DNA from: Claveliimonas intestinigallinarum
Lineage (GTDB): Bacteria; Bacillota; Clostridia; Lachnospirales; Lachnospiraceae
Direction of reading: 5' to 3'
Assembly: GCA_019115145.1 (NCBI GenBank)
Contig: DXED01000032.1
Coordinates: forward strand, 1 to 64,000
DNA: 64,000 bases
The notes under the pieces were generated by a model. The model did no database searches and had not been told where the DNA came from. It saw nothing but the letters and a program-made list of their open reading frames with translations. Shown here piece by piece: positions 6,919 to 15,823 of the stretch. The stretch's first letter is position 1, and each line of letters starts with the position of its first letter. The position numbers were made by a program, and so were the translations under genes.

Positions 6919-8002
6919 TATCTATCACATGTGTCTCCATATTTTCGAAATCACTGCTCAGTGTAAACTGGTCTTTAATCCCCTCTGTGAGGTAGATCTG
7001 ACTGTCCTGGGTAATAAGGATCATCTCAAAATCCTGATGATCCCGCCAATAGCGGGAAGCCTCATCCAACCCCTTTACAAACATGGCTGTGGAGAGGGCA
7101 TCCCCTCTTTTCCCCTCCTCCGCAATGATAGTGACGGAGGCCAGGCCATTATCCACAGGATAGCCTGTGTCCGGGTCAATGATATGTCCGTATTCCTTTC
7201 CGTCCTCCCCCACAAAATATCGCTCGTAGTTGCCGGAGGTAACTACTGCGCAGTCGGAGGCAAGGAGCATGCCCAGGACTCCCTTGCCCCCGTCAAAGGG
7301 GCTTCGGATCCCCAGCCGCCAGTCTCCCCCGCCGGGCCTCTCGCCTACAGCCTGGATATTGCCTCCCAGATCGAGAAGGGCCGAGGTGACACCTTCGTCT
7401 TCAAGAAGCTGAGCCAGTATGTCCCCTGTGTATCCTTTTCCCACAGCCCCCAGGTCAAACTCCATGCCGGCGGGAAGCCGGACTGTGGTGCCGTCCATCT
7501 GCACCCTCTCATATCCCACATTGGCCAGGAGGGCGTCCAGCTCCTCCTGGGAAGGTACCCGGTTCTTGTCCGTGGTAAACCCCCATGCTTCCAGCACCGG
7601 GTAGATGGTGGGATCCAGATCCCCGTCCGTCTCCTCTGCCATCTCCAGGGCAAAACTCACGATATCCGCCGTGTCTTCACTCAAAGTTACCGGATTTCCC
7701 CCGCTGTGATTGAGCTGATAAATTTCGCTGTTCTCATCTGTCACGGACCACTCGCCCTCCAGCTTCTCCACCTCGTCCCGGGCCTTCTTAAGATCCGCTT
7801 CTGCCCCGTCGCCGTAAGCTGTGAGGGTCATGTAGGTGTCCATGGCAAAAAATTCTACCTGGGCCTGGTCTGCGCTCTGGCTACCTCCCCCGGAGGAAGC
7901 CTGTCCGGAGCAGCCCCCCAGGGCCGCTGTGTTTCCTATGAAAACCGCTGCGCACGCCAGGGCGGTCAGGCCGGTCCATCTTCTTTTATACTTCATCTGC
8001 AT
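6905..8002 (-). CDS. apbE: FAD:protein FMN transferase (ApbE), lipoprotein
   Basis: This 365-residue protein has a signal peptide and lipobox (ALGGCSG, Cys about residue 31), then the ApbE fold: MDTYMTLTAYG, FDLGAVGKGYTGD and LLDLGGNIQAVG, with the threonine-rich ALSTAMFVKG near the end. ApbE moves FMN from FAD onto Thr of target flavoproteins such as Rnf or Nqr subunits, on the outer face of the membrane. The start could be either of two ATG codons six bases apart (8002 or 7996). It lies 71 bases after a radical SAM gene on the same strand. A possible extra promoter (TTCATT-17-TATACT, minus strand) lies in that gap. Confidence 0.93.
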   Translation of the reverse strand: MQMKYKRRWTGLTALACAAVFIGNTAALGGCSGQASSGGGSQSADQAQVEFFAMDTYMTLTAYGDGAEADLKKARDEVEKLEGEWSVTDENSEIYQLNHSGGNPVTLSEDTADIVSFALEMAEETDGDLDPTIYPVLEAWGFTTDKNRVPSQEELDALLANVGYERVQMDGTTVRLPAGMEFDLGAVGKGYTGDILAQLLEDEGVTSALLDLGGNIQAVGERPGGGDWRLGIRSPFDGGKGVLGMLLASDCAVVTSGNYERYFVGEDGKEYGHIIDPDTGYPVDNGLASVTIIAEEGKRGDALSTAMFVKGLDEASRYWRDHQDFEMILITQDSQIYLTEGIKDQFTLSSDFENMETHVIDRDEQ

Positions 8003-8073
8003 TCTCCTGTCTGTATTTTTTCATTCTTCTCCAGTATACAGGAAAATGCTCTGTGAATGAAGTACCAGTTTTT

Positions 8074-9417
8074 TTATTTCTGACTCTTCCACAGCTCCTC
8101 GGCTGTGCCCTTCCAGTTTTCCGCATAGGGCACGCACTTGTCGCAGAGATGATCCACATCCTCCGGTGACTGCATGTCTGTGGACCTGGCATCTGTCTCT
8201 TTTACCATGGTGCGGAGCTTTTCCGGATTTTCCAGCATGGGGCAGGGACGCAGCATGTTCCCGTTAAAGGGCTGCCCGTCGTGGTAGGCCATGAAGATGG
8301 GGCTCTTAAGAGCCTCCAGGAGGGTGCAGTCGTGGATATTCGCATTAGAGTAGTGGATGAAGACGCATGGCTCCACATCCCCGGCCGCATTGATGTGGAG
8401 GTAATAGCGTCCGCCGGCGATACATCCTCCCACATACTGAGCATCGTTCTGGAAATCCATGGAAAATATCGGTTTGGAATTCCTGAATTTGCGGATCTGT
8501 TCAAACACAGTCTTTCTCTGATCCGGATCTGGCAGGAGACCGGCCGCCGCGTCATTTCCAACAGGCATATAGTGGAAGAACCACACGAAGAGGGCTCCCG
8601 CCTCGATCAGCATGTCGAAAAACTTCTCGCTGCTCACATCTTGATAGTTGGCGCTTGTGTAGCAGACAGAGATGCCAAAGGGAAGCCGGTGCTCCTTCAG
8701 CAGCCTCATGGCGCTCTGTACCTTCTGGTAAATGCCCTCTCCTCTTCTGCCGTCGTTTGCCGCCTCAAAGCCCTCCAGGCTGATGGCCGGGACAAAATTC
8801 TTCACCCGGAGCATCTCCTGGCAGAACTCCTCATCGATCAGCGTCCCGTTTGTAAATGCCAGGAACTCACAGTCCGGGTGCATCTCGCAGATGCGGATCA
8901 GATCTTTCTTTCTCACCATGGGCTCGCCGCCCGTGTAGATGTACATGTAGGTGCCCAGCTTCTTCCCCTGGCTTACAATGCTGTTAATGTCATCAAGGGT
9001 CAGGTTCAGCTTGTGTCCGTACTCAGCCGCCCAGCACCCTGTACAGTGGAGGTTGCAGGCAGAGGTAGGGTCGAGCAGGATGGCCCAGGGCACATTGCAG
9101 CCCTCCCGCTTTCTGCACTCCTCCTGGATAGCGCTCCCATTCAGAGAAGCATTTATAATAAAATTCTGGAAAAATGTCTTCCGTACGCCCGGATCCAGCT
9201 CATACAGCTTTAAGATAAGCTGATACCAGTTGTTTTTTTCTCTGATCGAATTCCGGATCGCCGCCCTCTGGCTCTTATACCATTCTTCCGGCATGGCCTT
9301 GTCCACAAGATCCATCAACTTTGGAATATTTTCCTCAGGGGATTTCTCCAGATAGTTCAGTCCCTGATTGATAATGGAAGAAAATGCTGCTTTTTTTACT
9401 GTGTCACTCAATTTCAT
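8074..9417 (-). CDS. Radical SAM protein with extra C-terminal cysteines
   Basis: This 447-residue protein has the radical SAM cluster motif CNLHCTGC (Cys121, 125, 128) that binds a 4Fe-4S cluster and SAM, with YTGGEP about 35 residues on. The C-terminal third holds further cysteines (GGCIAGG, VEPCVF, RPCPML, HLCDKC), which suggests one or two auxiliary clusters of SPASM/twitch type. About 110 residues of helical N-terminal domain precede the barrel, unlike a minimal family member. The reaction cannot be read from sequence; there is no small precursor peptide next to it. It is divergent from the TetR gene and upstream of apbE on the same strand. Confidence 0.85.
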   Translation of the reverse strand: MKLSDTVKKAAFSSIINQGLNYLEKSPEENIPKLMDLVDKAMPEEWYKSQRAAIRNSIREKNNWYQLILKLYELDPGVRKTFFQNFIINASLNGSAIQEECRKREGCNVPWAILLDPTSACNLHCTGCWAAEYGHKLNLTLDDINSIVSQGKKLGTYMYIYTGGEPMVRKKDLIRICEMHPDCEFLAFTNGTLIDEEFCQEMLRVKNFVPAISLEGFEAANDGRRGEGIYQKVQSAMRLLKEHRLPFGISVCYTSANYQDVSSEKFFDMLIEAGALFVWFFHYMPVGNDAAAGLLPDPDQRKTVFEQIRKFRNSKPIFSMDFQNDAQYVGGCIAGGRYYLHINAAGDVEPCVFIHYSNANIHDCTLLEALKSPIFMAYHDGQPFNGNMLRPCPMLENPEKLRTMVKETDARSTDMQSPEDVDHLCDKCVPYAENWKGTAEELWKSQK

Positions 9418-9587
9418 ATGTATCCCTCTTTTCCTTCATCACTTATCTCATAAATTGACATTTGTCTATTTTCTGTTTCCATGATATAGTATAGCAAACA
9501 GATAAATAATGGCAATCATCAGATTTCTTTCATGTGTCAAAAAATGAACAAATTGCTGATTTTTGTCGAAAGAGAGGAGATTTTTTA

Positions 9588-10166
9588 ATGGCTGAGACAA
9601 AAGACCGCCGCAGCGTTCGGCGCACAAAAAGACTTCTGAAGGCCAGCCTGATCGATCTTCTGCAGACCAAGGGCATTACTAAGATTTCTGTCAGTGAGCT
9701 GGCCCAGGCCGCGGATATCAACCGGGGAACCTTCTACCTGCACTATCGGGATATATATGACCTTCTAGATGAGCTGGAAAATGATATTGCAAAGGATTTC
9801 ATCGCCATATCAGACCGGCACCGCCAGGAGGTGAAAAAAGGAGATATCTATCCTGTCCTCCGGGATTTTCTCATTTACATCTCAGAGAACGCCCGTGTCT
9901 GCCTGACTCTGGCCAGGATCAAAAACCACAATGACATGCTCCGGAAGCTTCGGAAAGTGCTCAGAGAGAGCTGCTTTCAGGAGTGGAAGCCCCTGCAGAG
10001 ATATGTGGGCACGGACGTCTATGAATACTACTTTTCCTTTGTGCAGTCCGGGTATGTGGGCATGCTGGAGTACTGGTTGAAAAACGGCATGAAGGAAACC
10101 CCGGAGCAGATCTCCAGGATGGCTGAAAAAATCATACTCCGGGGTATTTCCTCGCTGAATGGCTGA
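9588..10166 (+). CDS. TetR/AcrR family transcriptional regulator
   Basis: The TetR helix-turn-helix is plain: RRTKRLLKASLIDLLQTKG, ISVSELAQAADINRGTFYLH, YRDIYDLLDELE. About 130 residues of helical ligand-binding domain follow. I chose the ATG at 9588 (MAETKDRRS), which has GAGAGGAG eight bases upstream. A GTG start at 9534 would add 18 residues but has no good ribosome site. It is transcribed away from the radical SAM gene across a 170-base spacer and is the natural candidate to control it. The ligand is unknown. Confidence 0.85.
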   Translation: MAETKDRRSVRRTKRLLKASLIDLLQTKGITKISVSELAQAADINRGTFYLHYRDIYDLLDELENDIAKDFIAISDRHRQEVKKGDIYPVLRDFLIYISENARVCLTLARIKNHNDMLRKLRKVLRESCFQEWKPLQRYVGTDVYEYYFSFVQSGYVGMLEYWLKNGMKETPEQISRMAEKIILRGISSLNG

Positions 10167-10183
10167 CGCGTTTTAGCTCTGTG

Positions 10184-12025
10184 CTATGAACGTATTTGTT
10201 CCAGTATCCGGGCAATCATGTCGGCCCGGTTAAAAGGTACCATAAAATAGTATCCGTCCGTGATATCGCGGAGCTTTTCCGCGATCTCCACGGCGATCTC
10301 CACGCCCACCTGCTGGGCCTCCTCCCTGCTCATGTCCCTGTCGTACCGGGCGATGATCTCGTCGGGCACGCTGATGCCGGGAATCTCATTTTTCATAAAC
10401 AGGGCGTTCCGGTAGCTTACAAGGGGCATGATGCCGCAGATAATCTTCGTGTCTATCCGGGATTTGATATACCGGATCCGCTCCATGTCCTCATCTGAGT
10501 AGATGGGCTGGGTCAGGAAGAAGGAGGCGCCTGCCTCGCATTTCTTCTCCATCCGCCTGATCTCCGCGTCCAGGTTGGCCCTTCCGTAGTTGAGGGCTCC
10601 GCCGTATGCCACCGGATCCCGGGCAAAATGCTCCCTGTTCATGCGCTCCAGGTATTTCATAAGGCTCACTGAGTGGAAGTCATAGACGGAGGTGACCACA
10701 TCCCTCTCCCCTGAAGGCACCGGATCCCCGGTGACAAGGAGGAAATTGCGGATGCCGTTCATGTAGGCTCCCAGTATCTGGGCGCCCATGCCGATGACAT
10801 TTTTGTCCCGGCAGGCAATGTGGGGCATGGTCTCCACCTGCAGGCGGCCCGCCACCTTCACGGCGGACATGGCGGAATCCGCCCGCATCCGTCCCATGGG
10901 GGAGTCGGAGAAGGTGATCATCTCCACCCCGGCTGCCTTCAGGGCAGCCGCCGCCTCCATCATCCTGGCGTCATTTCCGTCGTGGGGCGGATCCAGCTCG
11001 GCGATCACCACCTTCTCGCCGGAGTAGAGCCGGCGGATGAAGGGGTTGCTGTTGTAGCTGATATCCTTGTCCGCCCTCTCCTCAGGCCGGTCTGTGAACC
11101 GCCTGGGGATCATCCTTCCCCCGGGCATCCGGGACAGCTGCCGTATGTAGGCTGGGCTGGTGCCGCAGCAGCCGCCGATAATGTTGACTCCAAGCCCCGC
11201 GATCTCCTCCATGGCCTCCCCGAAATAGAGGATATTATCCCTGTATACGTTCCGATTCTGGATCCGATCCGCATAGCCGGCGTTGGGGGCCGCGAACACC
11301 ACCAGATCGCCGAAATCCTGCCTGCGCAGCACTTTTGCCAGATGGGCCGGCCCTACGCCGCAGTTGAAGCCGATGCCGTCGATCTCCGAGCTCTCTCTGG
11401 CTGTTCTGACCAGATCCGCCGCGCCAAGCCCGGCGTTGGTATAGCCGTACATGTTGACGGAAAAGCTGGCCATAATGAAGGCATCGCTGACAGAGCGGAT
11501 CCACCGGGCCACAGGGAGAATTCTCTTAAAATCAGAAAATGTCTCGAACCAGATCAGCTTCACCCCCGCATCCAGGTGGGCTTTTGCAATCGTCTTGTAT
11601 TCCTCCAGTATCTCCTGCTCGCCGGCCTCCTCTTCTCCGCTTCCGTGCTCCGGTATGGGTCCTATGTCTCCCGCAATGTAAACCGGTCTTCCGGGCGCCT
11701 CTTTTTCAATCGCCTCCCCGGCGATACGGCAGGCTGCCCGGACATTTTCATACACCTTCCCCAGGAGCTCCTCCCGGGAGGCCTCCCCCCAGGTCTGGGA
11801 CAGGGTCTCTGTGTTGGAGGCAAAGCTGTTGGTCCGCAGAATGTCCGCCCCCGCTCTTATGTATTCCCGGTGGATGGCCTCGATCTTCTCCGGCGCCGCC
11901 ACATTGTCCAGCTCCGGGAAGCGGCTGCCTCCCCCATATATTTCTCTGTAGTAGGTTCCCATAGCGCCGTCTGTGACAAGCCGGCCTGACCGGAACAATT
12001 CTCTGAAATCTGTCTCTTTTTGCAT
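10184..12025 (-). CDS. Homocysteine S-methyltransferase / methylenetetrahydrofolate reductase fusion
   Basis: This 613-residue protein has two enzymes in one chain. Residues 1 to about 310 are a homocysteine S-methyltransferase domain (LVTDGAMGTYY, then zinc-ligand cysteines in GFNCGVGP and GGCCGTSP). Residues about 325 to 613 are a 5,10-methylenetetrahydrofolate reductase TIM barrel (VIAELDPPHDGNDARMMEAA, FLLVTGDP, FFLTQPIYS). Together they could make methyl-THF and donate methyl to homocysteine to form methionine. The cobalamin domain of MetH is absent. It starts three bases after the metY stop, so homocysteine made by MetY is passed to the next gene's product in the same operon. Confidence 0.92.
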   Translation of the reverse strand: MQKETDFRELFRSGRLVTDGAMGTYYREIYGGGSRFPELDNVAAPEKIEAIHREYIRAGADILRTNSFASNTETLSQTWGEASREELLGKVYENVRAACRIAGEAIEKEAPGRPVYIAGDIGPIPEHGSGEEEAGEQEILEEYKTIAKAHLDAGVKLIWFETFSDFKRILPVARWIRSVSDAFIMASFSVNMYGYTNAGLGAADLVRTARESSEIDGIGFNCGVGPAHLAKVLRRQDFGDLVVFAAPNAGYADRIQNRNVYRDNILYFGEAMEEIAGLGVNIIGGCCGTSPAYIRQLSRMPGGRMIPRRFTDRPEERADKDISYNSNPFIRRLYSGEKVVIAELDPPHDGNDARMMEAAAALKAAGVEMITFSDSPMGRMRADSAMSAVKVAGRLQVETMPHIACRDKNVIGMGAQILGAYMNGIRNFLLVTGDPVPSGERDVVTSVYDFHSVSLMKYLERMNREHFARDPVAYGGALNYGRANLDAEIRRMEKKCEAGASFFLTQPIYSDEDMERIRYIKSRIDTKIICGIMPLVSYRNALFMKNEIPGISVPDEIIARYDRDMSREEAQQVGVEIAVEIAEKLRDITDGYYFMVPFNRADMIARILEQIRS

Positions 12026-12028
12026 TGA

Positions 12029-13342
12029 TCAATCTCCGTTTCTAACTGCCTGGAAGGCCGTCTCCAGGGCGGCAATCAGATCCTCCGCCCGCTCGATCCC
12101 GATGGACAGGCGGATGGTGTTGGGCCGGATCCCCTGCTCCTTCAGTTCTTCCTCCGTGCACTGGCTGTGGGTGGTGGTAGCCGGATGGATCACCAGGGAC
12201 TTTACGTCCGCCACATTGGCCAGCAAAGAGAAGATGGGCAGGCTGTCGATAAATTTCCGGGCGTCCTCTTCCGTTCCCCTGATCTCAAAGGTGAAAATAG
12301 AGCCGCCTCCATTTGGCAGATACTTTTTATATAAAGCATGAGTGGGCTCCCTGTCAAGAGAAGGATGATGGACAGCCTCCACCTGGGGATGGGCTGCCAG
12401 GTATTCCACCACCTTCAGCGCGTTCTCCACATGTCTCTCCACCCGCAGGGAGAGGGTCTCCAGCCCCTGGAGGAGAAGGAAGGCGTGAAAGGGGGACAGT
12501 GTGGCCCCTGTGTCCCGCAAAAGCACGGCCCGGACGTAGGTGACAAAGGCGCTGCCTGGCGCCGCCTCGGCAAAGGATACGCCGTGGTAGCTTGGATTGG
12601 GCTCTGAAAGCCAGGGGTATTTGCCGGACGCTTTCCAGTCAAAGCTTCCGCCGTCCACGATGACTCCCCCAAGAGCTGTCCCGTGTCCTCCCAGGAATTT
12701 GGTGGCGGAGTGGACCACAATGTCCGCCCCGTACTCGATAGGCCGCACCAGGTAGGGGCTGGCAAAGGTGGAGTCGATCACCAGGGGAATGCCGTGCCTG
12801 TGGGCGATCCCGGCCAGCGCCTCGATATCCGCCAGGTTGGAATTCGGATTGCCCAGCGTCTCCGCGAAGATGGCCTTTGTGTTTTCCTGGATAGCCGCCT
12901 CAAAGGCTCCCTCCTCCTCCGGGTCTACGAAGGTGGCCGTGATGCCGCTTGTCTGCGGAAGAGTGTGGGCCAGAAGATTGTAGGTTCCTCCGTATATAGT
13001 CCTGGATGCCACAATGTGCTCCCCCGCCTTTGCCAGAGCCTGAAAGGTGTAGGTGATGGCCGCCGCGCCGGAGGCTGTCGCCAGAGCCGCCGTGCCGCCC
13101 TCCAGGGAAGCGATTCTCTTCTCGAACACCTCCTCCGTGGGATTGTTCAGCCTCCCGTAGATATTGCCGCCGCTTTCCAGGCTGAACAGATCCTGCGCAT
13201 GCTGGCAGTCCTGGAACACGAAGGACGTGGAAGCATAGATAGGCACGGCCCGGGCTCCTGTGGCCGGATCCGGCTGCTCCTGTCCTATATGCACCTGCCT
13301 TGTCTCAAAGCTCCAGTTTTCTGTATTTCTTACATCTTTCAT
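12029..13342 (-). CDS. metY: O-acetylhomoserine sulfhydrylase (homocysteine synthase)
   Basis: This 437-residue PLP enzyme of the Cys/Met metabolism family has the PLP lysine in VVHSATKFLGGHGTA, the family start WSFETRQVHIGQEQPDPATG and the tail LVIHPATTTHSQ...RLSIGIE. It condenses O-acetylhomoserine with sulfide to give homocysteine and acetate. The length matches MetY rather than the shorter gamma-synthase MetB. It is the first gene of the methionine pair, with GAGGAGG before the start. The preceding leader is rich in repeated CAGA(C/T)A steps, but I see no SAM riboswitch or T-box. A terminator separates it from the upstream LysR gene. Confidence 0.92.
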   Translation of the reverse strand: MKDVRNTENWSFETRQVHIGQEQPDPATGARAVPIYASTSFVFQDCQHAQDLFSLESGGNIYGRLNNPTEEVFEKRIASLEGGTAALATASGAAAITYTFQALAKAGEHIVASRTIYGGTYNLLAHTLPQTSGITATFVDPEEEGAFEAAIQENTKAIFAETLGNPNSNLADIEALAGIAHRHGIPLVIDSTFASPYLVRPIEYGADIVVHSATKFLGGHGTALGGVIVDGGSFDWKASGKYPWLSEPNPSYHGVSFAEAAPGSAFVTYVRAVLLRDTGATLSPFHAFLLLQGLETLSLRVERHVENALKVVEYLAAHPQVEAVHHPSLDREPTHALYKKYLPNGGGSIFTFEIRGTEEDARKFIDSLPIFSLLANVADVKSLVIHPATTTHSQCTEEELKEQGIRPNTIRLSIGIERAEDLIAALETAFQAVRNGD

Positions 13343-13458
13343 GGTAGGTTCCTCCTCTTTTTCTATTTGTGTCTGTATCTGCTTTTGTCTGGGCCTGTTT
13401 CTGTCTGGGTCTATCCTACCACGGCCAGTCCTTTCCGGCTAATACAGAAAAAAAATAG

Positions 13459-13485
13459 CCGGTTATAGTTTCAAGCTATAACCGG
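13459..13485 (-). terminator. Terminator after LysR gene, before metY
   Basis: CCGGTTATAG (13459-13468) pairs perfectly with CTATAACCGG (13476-13485). On the minus strand the stem is followed by CTATTTTTTTTC, a strong rho-independent terminator 28 bases after the LysR stop codon. Confidence 0.9.
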
Positions 13486-13512
13486 TCTGTCTGTATTTAT
13501 CCTCCGCAGGTC

Positions 13513-14436
13513 TCACTGTCCTGTCCCCAGGTACTTCCTCAGCTCCTGGATATAGAGCTCCCCCATCCTGCTGGGGATCATGTTCTTTCTGACAATGTAG
13601 CCGATCTCCATGGTACTGTTTCTGTTCTCCTCGTCGTCCTGGAAGGGCACTGCCACAAACTCGTTTCCGTTCAGCTCCTCACAGATGATGCCGGAACAGA
13701 GGGTGTAGCCCTTCAGTCCCACCATCAGGTTCAGCATGGTGGCCCTGTCGTTAGCCCGAATGATACGGGGATACTCATTGGTGGACAGGATTTCCTCCGC
13801 CAGGTAGAAGGAGCTGTCATCCCCCTGCTCAAAAGCAAGGCAGGGATAGGGCTCCAGCTGTTCAAACCGGATGGACTCCTCCCCGGCCAGAGGATGGTTC
13901 TTCCACAGGTAAACAAAGGCCTGGCAGTCGATCAGATGGTGGAACACAACCCCCGCCGACCTGAGCATCTTCTCCAGACTCTTCCGATTGAATTCAGACA
14001 GGTACAAAACGCCGATCTCGCTCTTCATGGTACTCACATCCCGGATCACCTCCGCTGTCCTTGTCTCCCGGATGGCGAATTCATACTTGGACATGTCAAA
14101 TTCCTTGGCCATATCCACAAAGGCCTTCACGGCAAACGAGTAGTGCTGGGTGGAGACGCCGAACTTTTTCTTCTGGGAGCCTCCCTTTCCGTATTTTTCC
14201 ATGACCTCCTCGTACTGGCCGTAGAGCTGCCTGGCATAGAGAAGGAACTCAGCCCCGTCCCCTGTCAGGGTGACTCCCCGCCCGCTGCGGTAGAACAGGG
14301 TGATCCCCAGCTCTTTTTCCAGCTCCCGGACAGCGCTGGTGAGTGAGGGCTGGGAGACATACAGAAGCTCCGCCGCCTTGTTGATGGACTTTGTCTCTGC
14401 TATGGTGATGATATAATTTAACTGTGTCAGTGTCAT
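13513..14436 (-). CDS. LysR family transcriptional regulator
   Basis: This 307-residue protein has an N-terminal LysR helix-turn-helix (MTLTQLNYIITIAETKSINK, AAELLYVSQPSLTSAVRELE) and a periplasmic-binding-like effector domain to the end. The length is typical. It lies upstream of metY on the same strand but a terminator separates them, so it is probably monocistronic. Regulation of metY by it is possible but not shown. The next LysR gene is divergent across a 412-base spacer. Confidence 0.88.
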   Translation of the reverse strand: MTLTQLNYIITIAETKSINKAAELLYVSQPSLTSAVRELEKELGITLFYRSGRGVTLTGDGAEFLLYARQLYGQYEEVMEKYGKGGSQKKKFGVSTQHYSFAVKAFVDMAKEFDMSKYEFAIRETRTAEVIRDVSTMKSEIGVLYLSEFNRKSLEKMLRSAGVVFHHLIDCQAFVYLWKNHPLAGEESIRFEQLEPYPCLAFEQGDDSSFYLAEEILSTNEYPRIIRANDRATMLNLMVGLKGYTLCSGIICEELNGNEFVAVPFQDDEENRNSTMEIGYIVRKNMIPSRMGELYIQELRKYLGTGQ

Positions 14437-14848
14437 TGTCTCCCTCTCTCTTCCGTTTTCTGCCTGCGGATCCTCCTCCCGGGCCCGGCTGCCTCATCGG
14501 CCCTATTCCAGCACCTCATATGTTCTCCTTCAGTATAATATAAATTCTTTCATTTTTGCAACTATATATGCCTTATGTCCCGCCACCAACGGCATCCCCT
14601 CCCCTGTGCTCTCTTGCGTCTGTACCGTAAAAACTGCACGGTTTGAAAAGTGAAAATCCGCCCTGAAACCGGGCTGAAAACAGTAGAACGCAGATGCGAG
14701 AACCGCATCTGAATTCCAGGAGCGGCATTTTCGCTCCATTTCTCAGGGCTACAGAGTCCTTCTTGTTTTCCTCCTGTCGCTTGTAATAAATCTCTGATTA
14801 CTGTAAAATAAAACAAAATCTGTCCACGCATTTTAAAGGAGGACATCC
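14437..14848. other. 412-base spacer between divergent LysR genes, with paired hairpins
   Basis: No gene is convincing here. Two consecutive perfect hairpins lie within 47 bases: CAGATGCG (14691-14698) with CGCATCTG (14704-14711), and GGAGCG (14719-14724) with CGCTCC (14732-14737). Neither is followed by a T-run, so they do not look like terminators. The spacer must also hold the promoters of both regulators. Confidence 0.5.
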
Positions 14849-15706
14849 ATGATCGAAATCCATCTGTTTGAACAGCTTGCTGCCTTTGCCGACTGCGGCA
14901 CTCTGTCCGCCGCGGCGGAGCAGCTCCATATCTCCCAGCCCGCCCTGAGCCGCTCCATGCAGCGGCTGGAGGAGGAGCTTGGAGTCTCCCTTTTTGAGCG
15001 CCAGAAGAGCCGGCTGACACTGAACGAGACCGGGGAGCTGGCCGTGAGATACGCCAGGAACCTGCTCCTGCAGGAGGAGTCCATGATCCAGCAGCTCCGG
15101 GACTTTGACAGGAAAAGGCGGACCATCTGCGTGGGATCCTGCGCCCCTGTGCTGATCCCGGATTTCGCCACGCTCCTGTCCCGCCTGTACGAGGGCATGA
15201 CTATCTCCACCGAGCTGACCGGTGATCCCCGCCTACCGGAATATTTACAGAAGGGGAGATATCAGATCGCCATTCTCCACGAAAAGCCGGAGGGGGAGGA
15301 CTTTTATTCTGTCCCCATGGAGAGCGAGCATCTCTATGTCACCCTGCCTCCTGTACATCCTCTCGCGGACGCGGACGGCCTCTACCTGAAGGATCTGGAC
15401 GGCCAGACCTTTCTCCTCTACTCCCAGATCGGGTTCTGGGACGAGCTGTGCCGCCGGAAAATGCCCTCCGCCCGCTTTCTTTTGCAGCAGGACATAGACG
15501 TGCTGGGGGAGCTGGTGGCAAACTCTGCCTTTCCCGCCTTCACCACAGACTACATAATACAGCACACAGGCGCGGTGACAGACCGCATCGCCCTCCCCAT
15601 CCTTGACCCGGAGGCCAGCGTCACCTACCACTGCACCTGCCTGCAGGCTGAGAAGGCCAGGTTCCGCCAGGTCTTCGAGCATATCCGCGCCGCCCATTCC
15701 CGCTGA
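14849..15706 (+). CDS. LysR family transcriptional regulator
   Basis: This 285-residue LysR protein has the DNA-binding domain MIEIHLFEQLAAFADCGTLS, AAAEQLHISQPALSRSMQRL, then a co-inducer domain. The start follows AAAGGAGG by six bases. It shares little beyond the fold with the divergent LysR protein on the other side of the 412-base spacer. It converges on an aldo/keto reductase gene with a strong terminator between. The target is not evident from context. Confidence 0.88.
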   Translation: MIEIHLFEQLAAFADCGTLSAAAEQLHISQPALSRSMQRLEEELGVSLFERQKSRLTLNETGELAVRYARNLLLQEESMIQQLRDFDRKRRTICVGSCAPVLIPDFATLLSRLYEGMTISTELTGDPRLPEYLQKGRYQIAILHEKPEGEDFYSVPMESEHLYVTLPPVHPLADADGLYLKDLDGQTFLLYSQIGFWDELCRRKMPSARFLLQQDIDVLGELVANSAFPAFTTDYIIQHTGAVTDRIALPILDPEASVTYHCTCLQAEKARFRQVFEHIRAAHSR

Positions 15707-15763
15707 CCGCACTAACGCCCGCCGCCGGTTTCAATCACGCGCTATCGCCACGCAGAAAAAAGG

Positions 15764-15810
15764 ACCGGCCCCGTGTGTCCGGGAAGAAAAAGGACACACT
15801 GCAGACCGGT
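15764..15810. terminator. Bidirectional terminator between LysR and aldo/keto reductase genes
   Basis: GTGTGTCC (15773-15780) pairs with GGACACAC (15792-15799) inside an outer ACCGG/CCGGT pair (15764-15768 and 15806-15810). On the minus strand the stem ends in TTTTTTC. Confidence 0.8.
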
Positions 15811-15823
15811 ACCTATGTTTTTC

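Noticed and set aside
8281..9213. A 310-codon plus-strand frame over the radical SAM gene
   Set aside because: Shadow of the radical SAM coding strand, with no ribosome site and no recognisable domain.
10820..11989. A 389-codon open frame on the plus strand inside the methyltransferase/reductase gene
   Set aside because: It is the complementary strand of a gene with complete domain motifs; the long frame results from GC-rich codon use. Its residues match no family I know.
13343..13458. SAM riboswitch or T-box upstream of metY
   Set aside because: The leader lacks the conserved helices of either element. It holds only CAGA-type repeats and the ribosome site.
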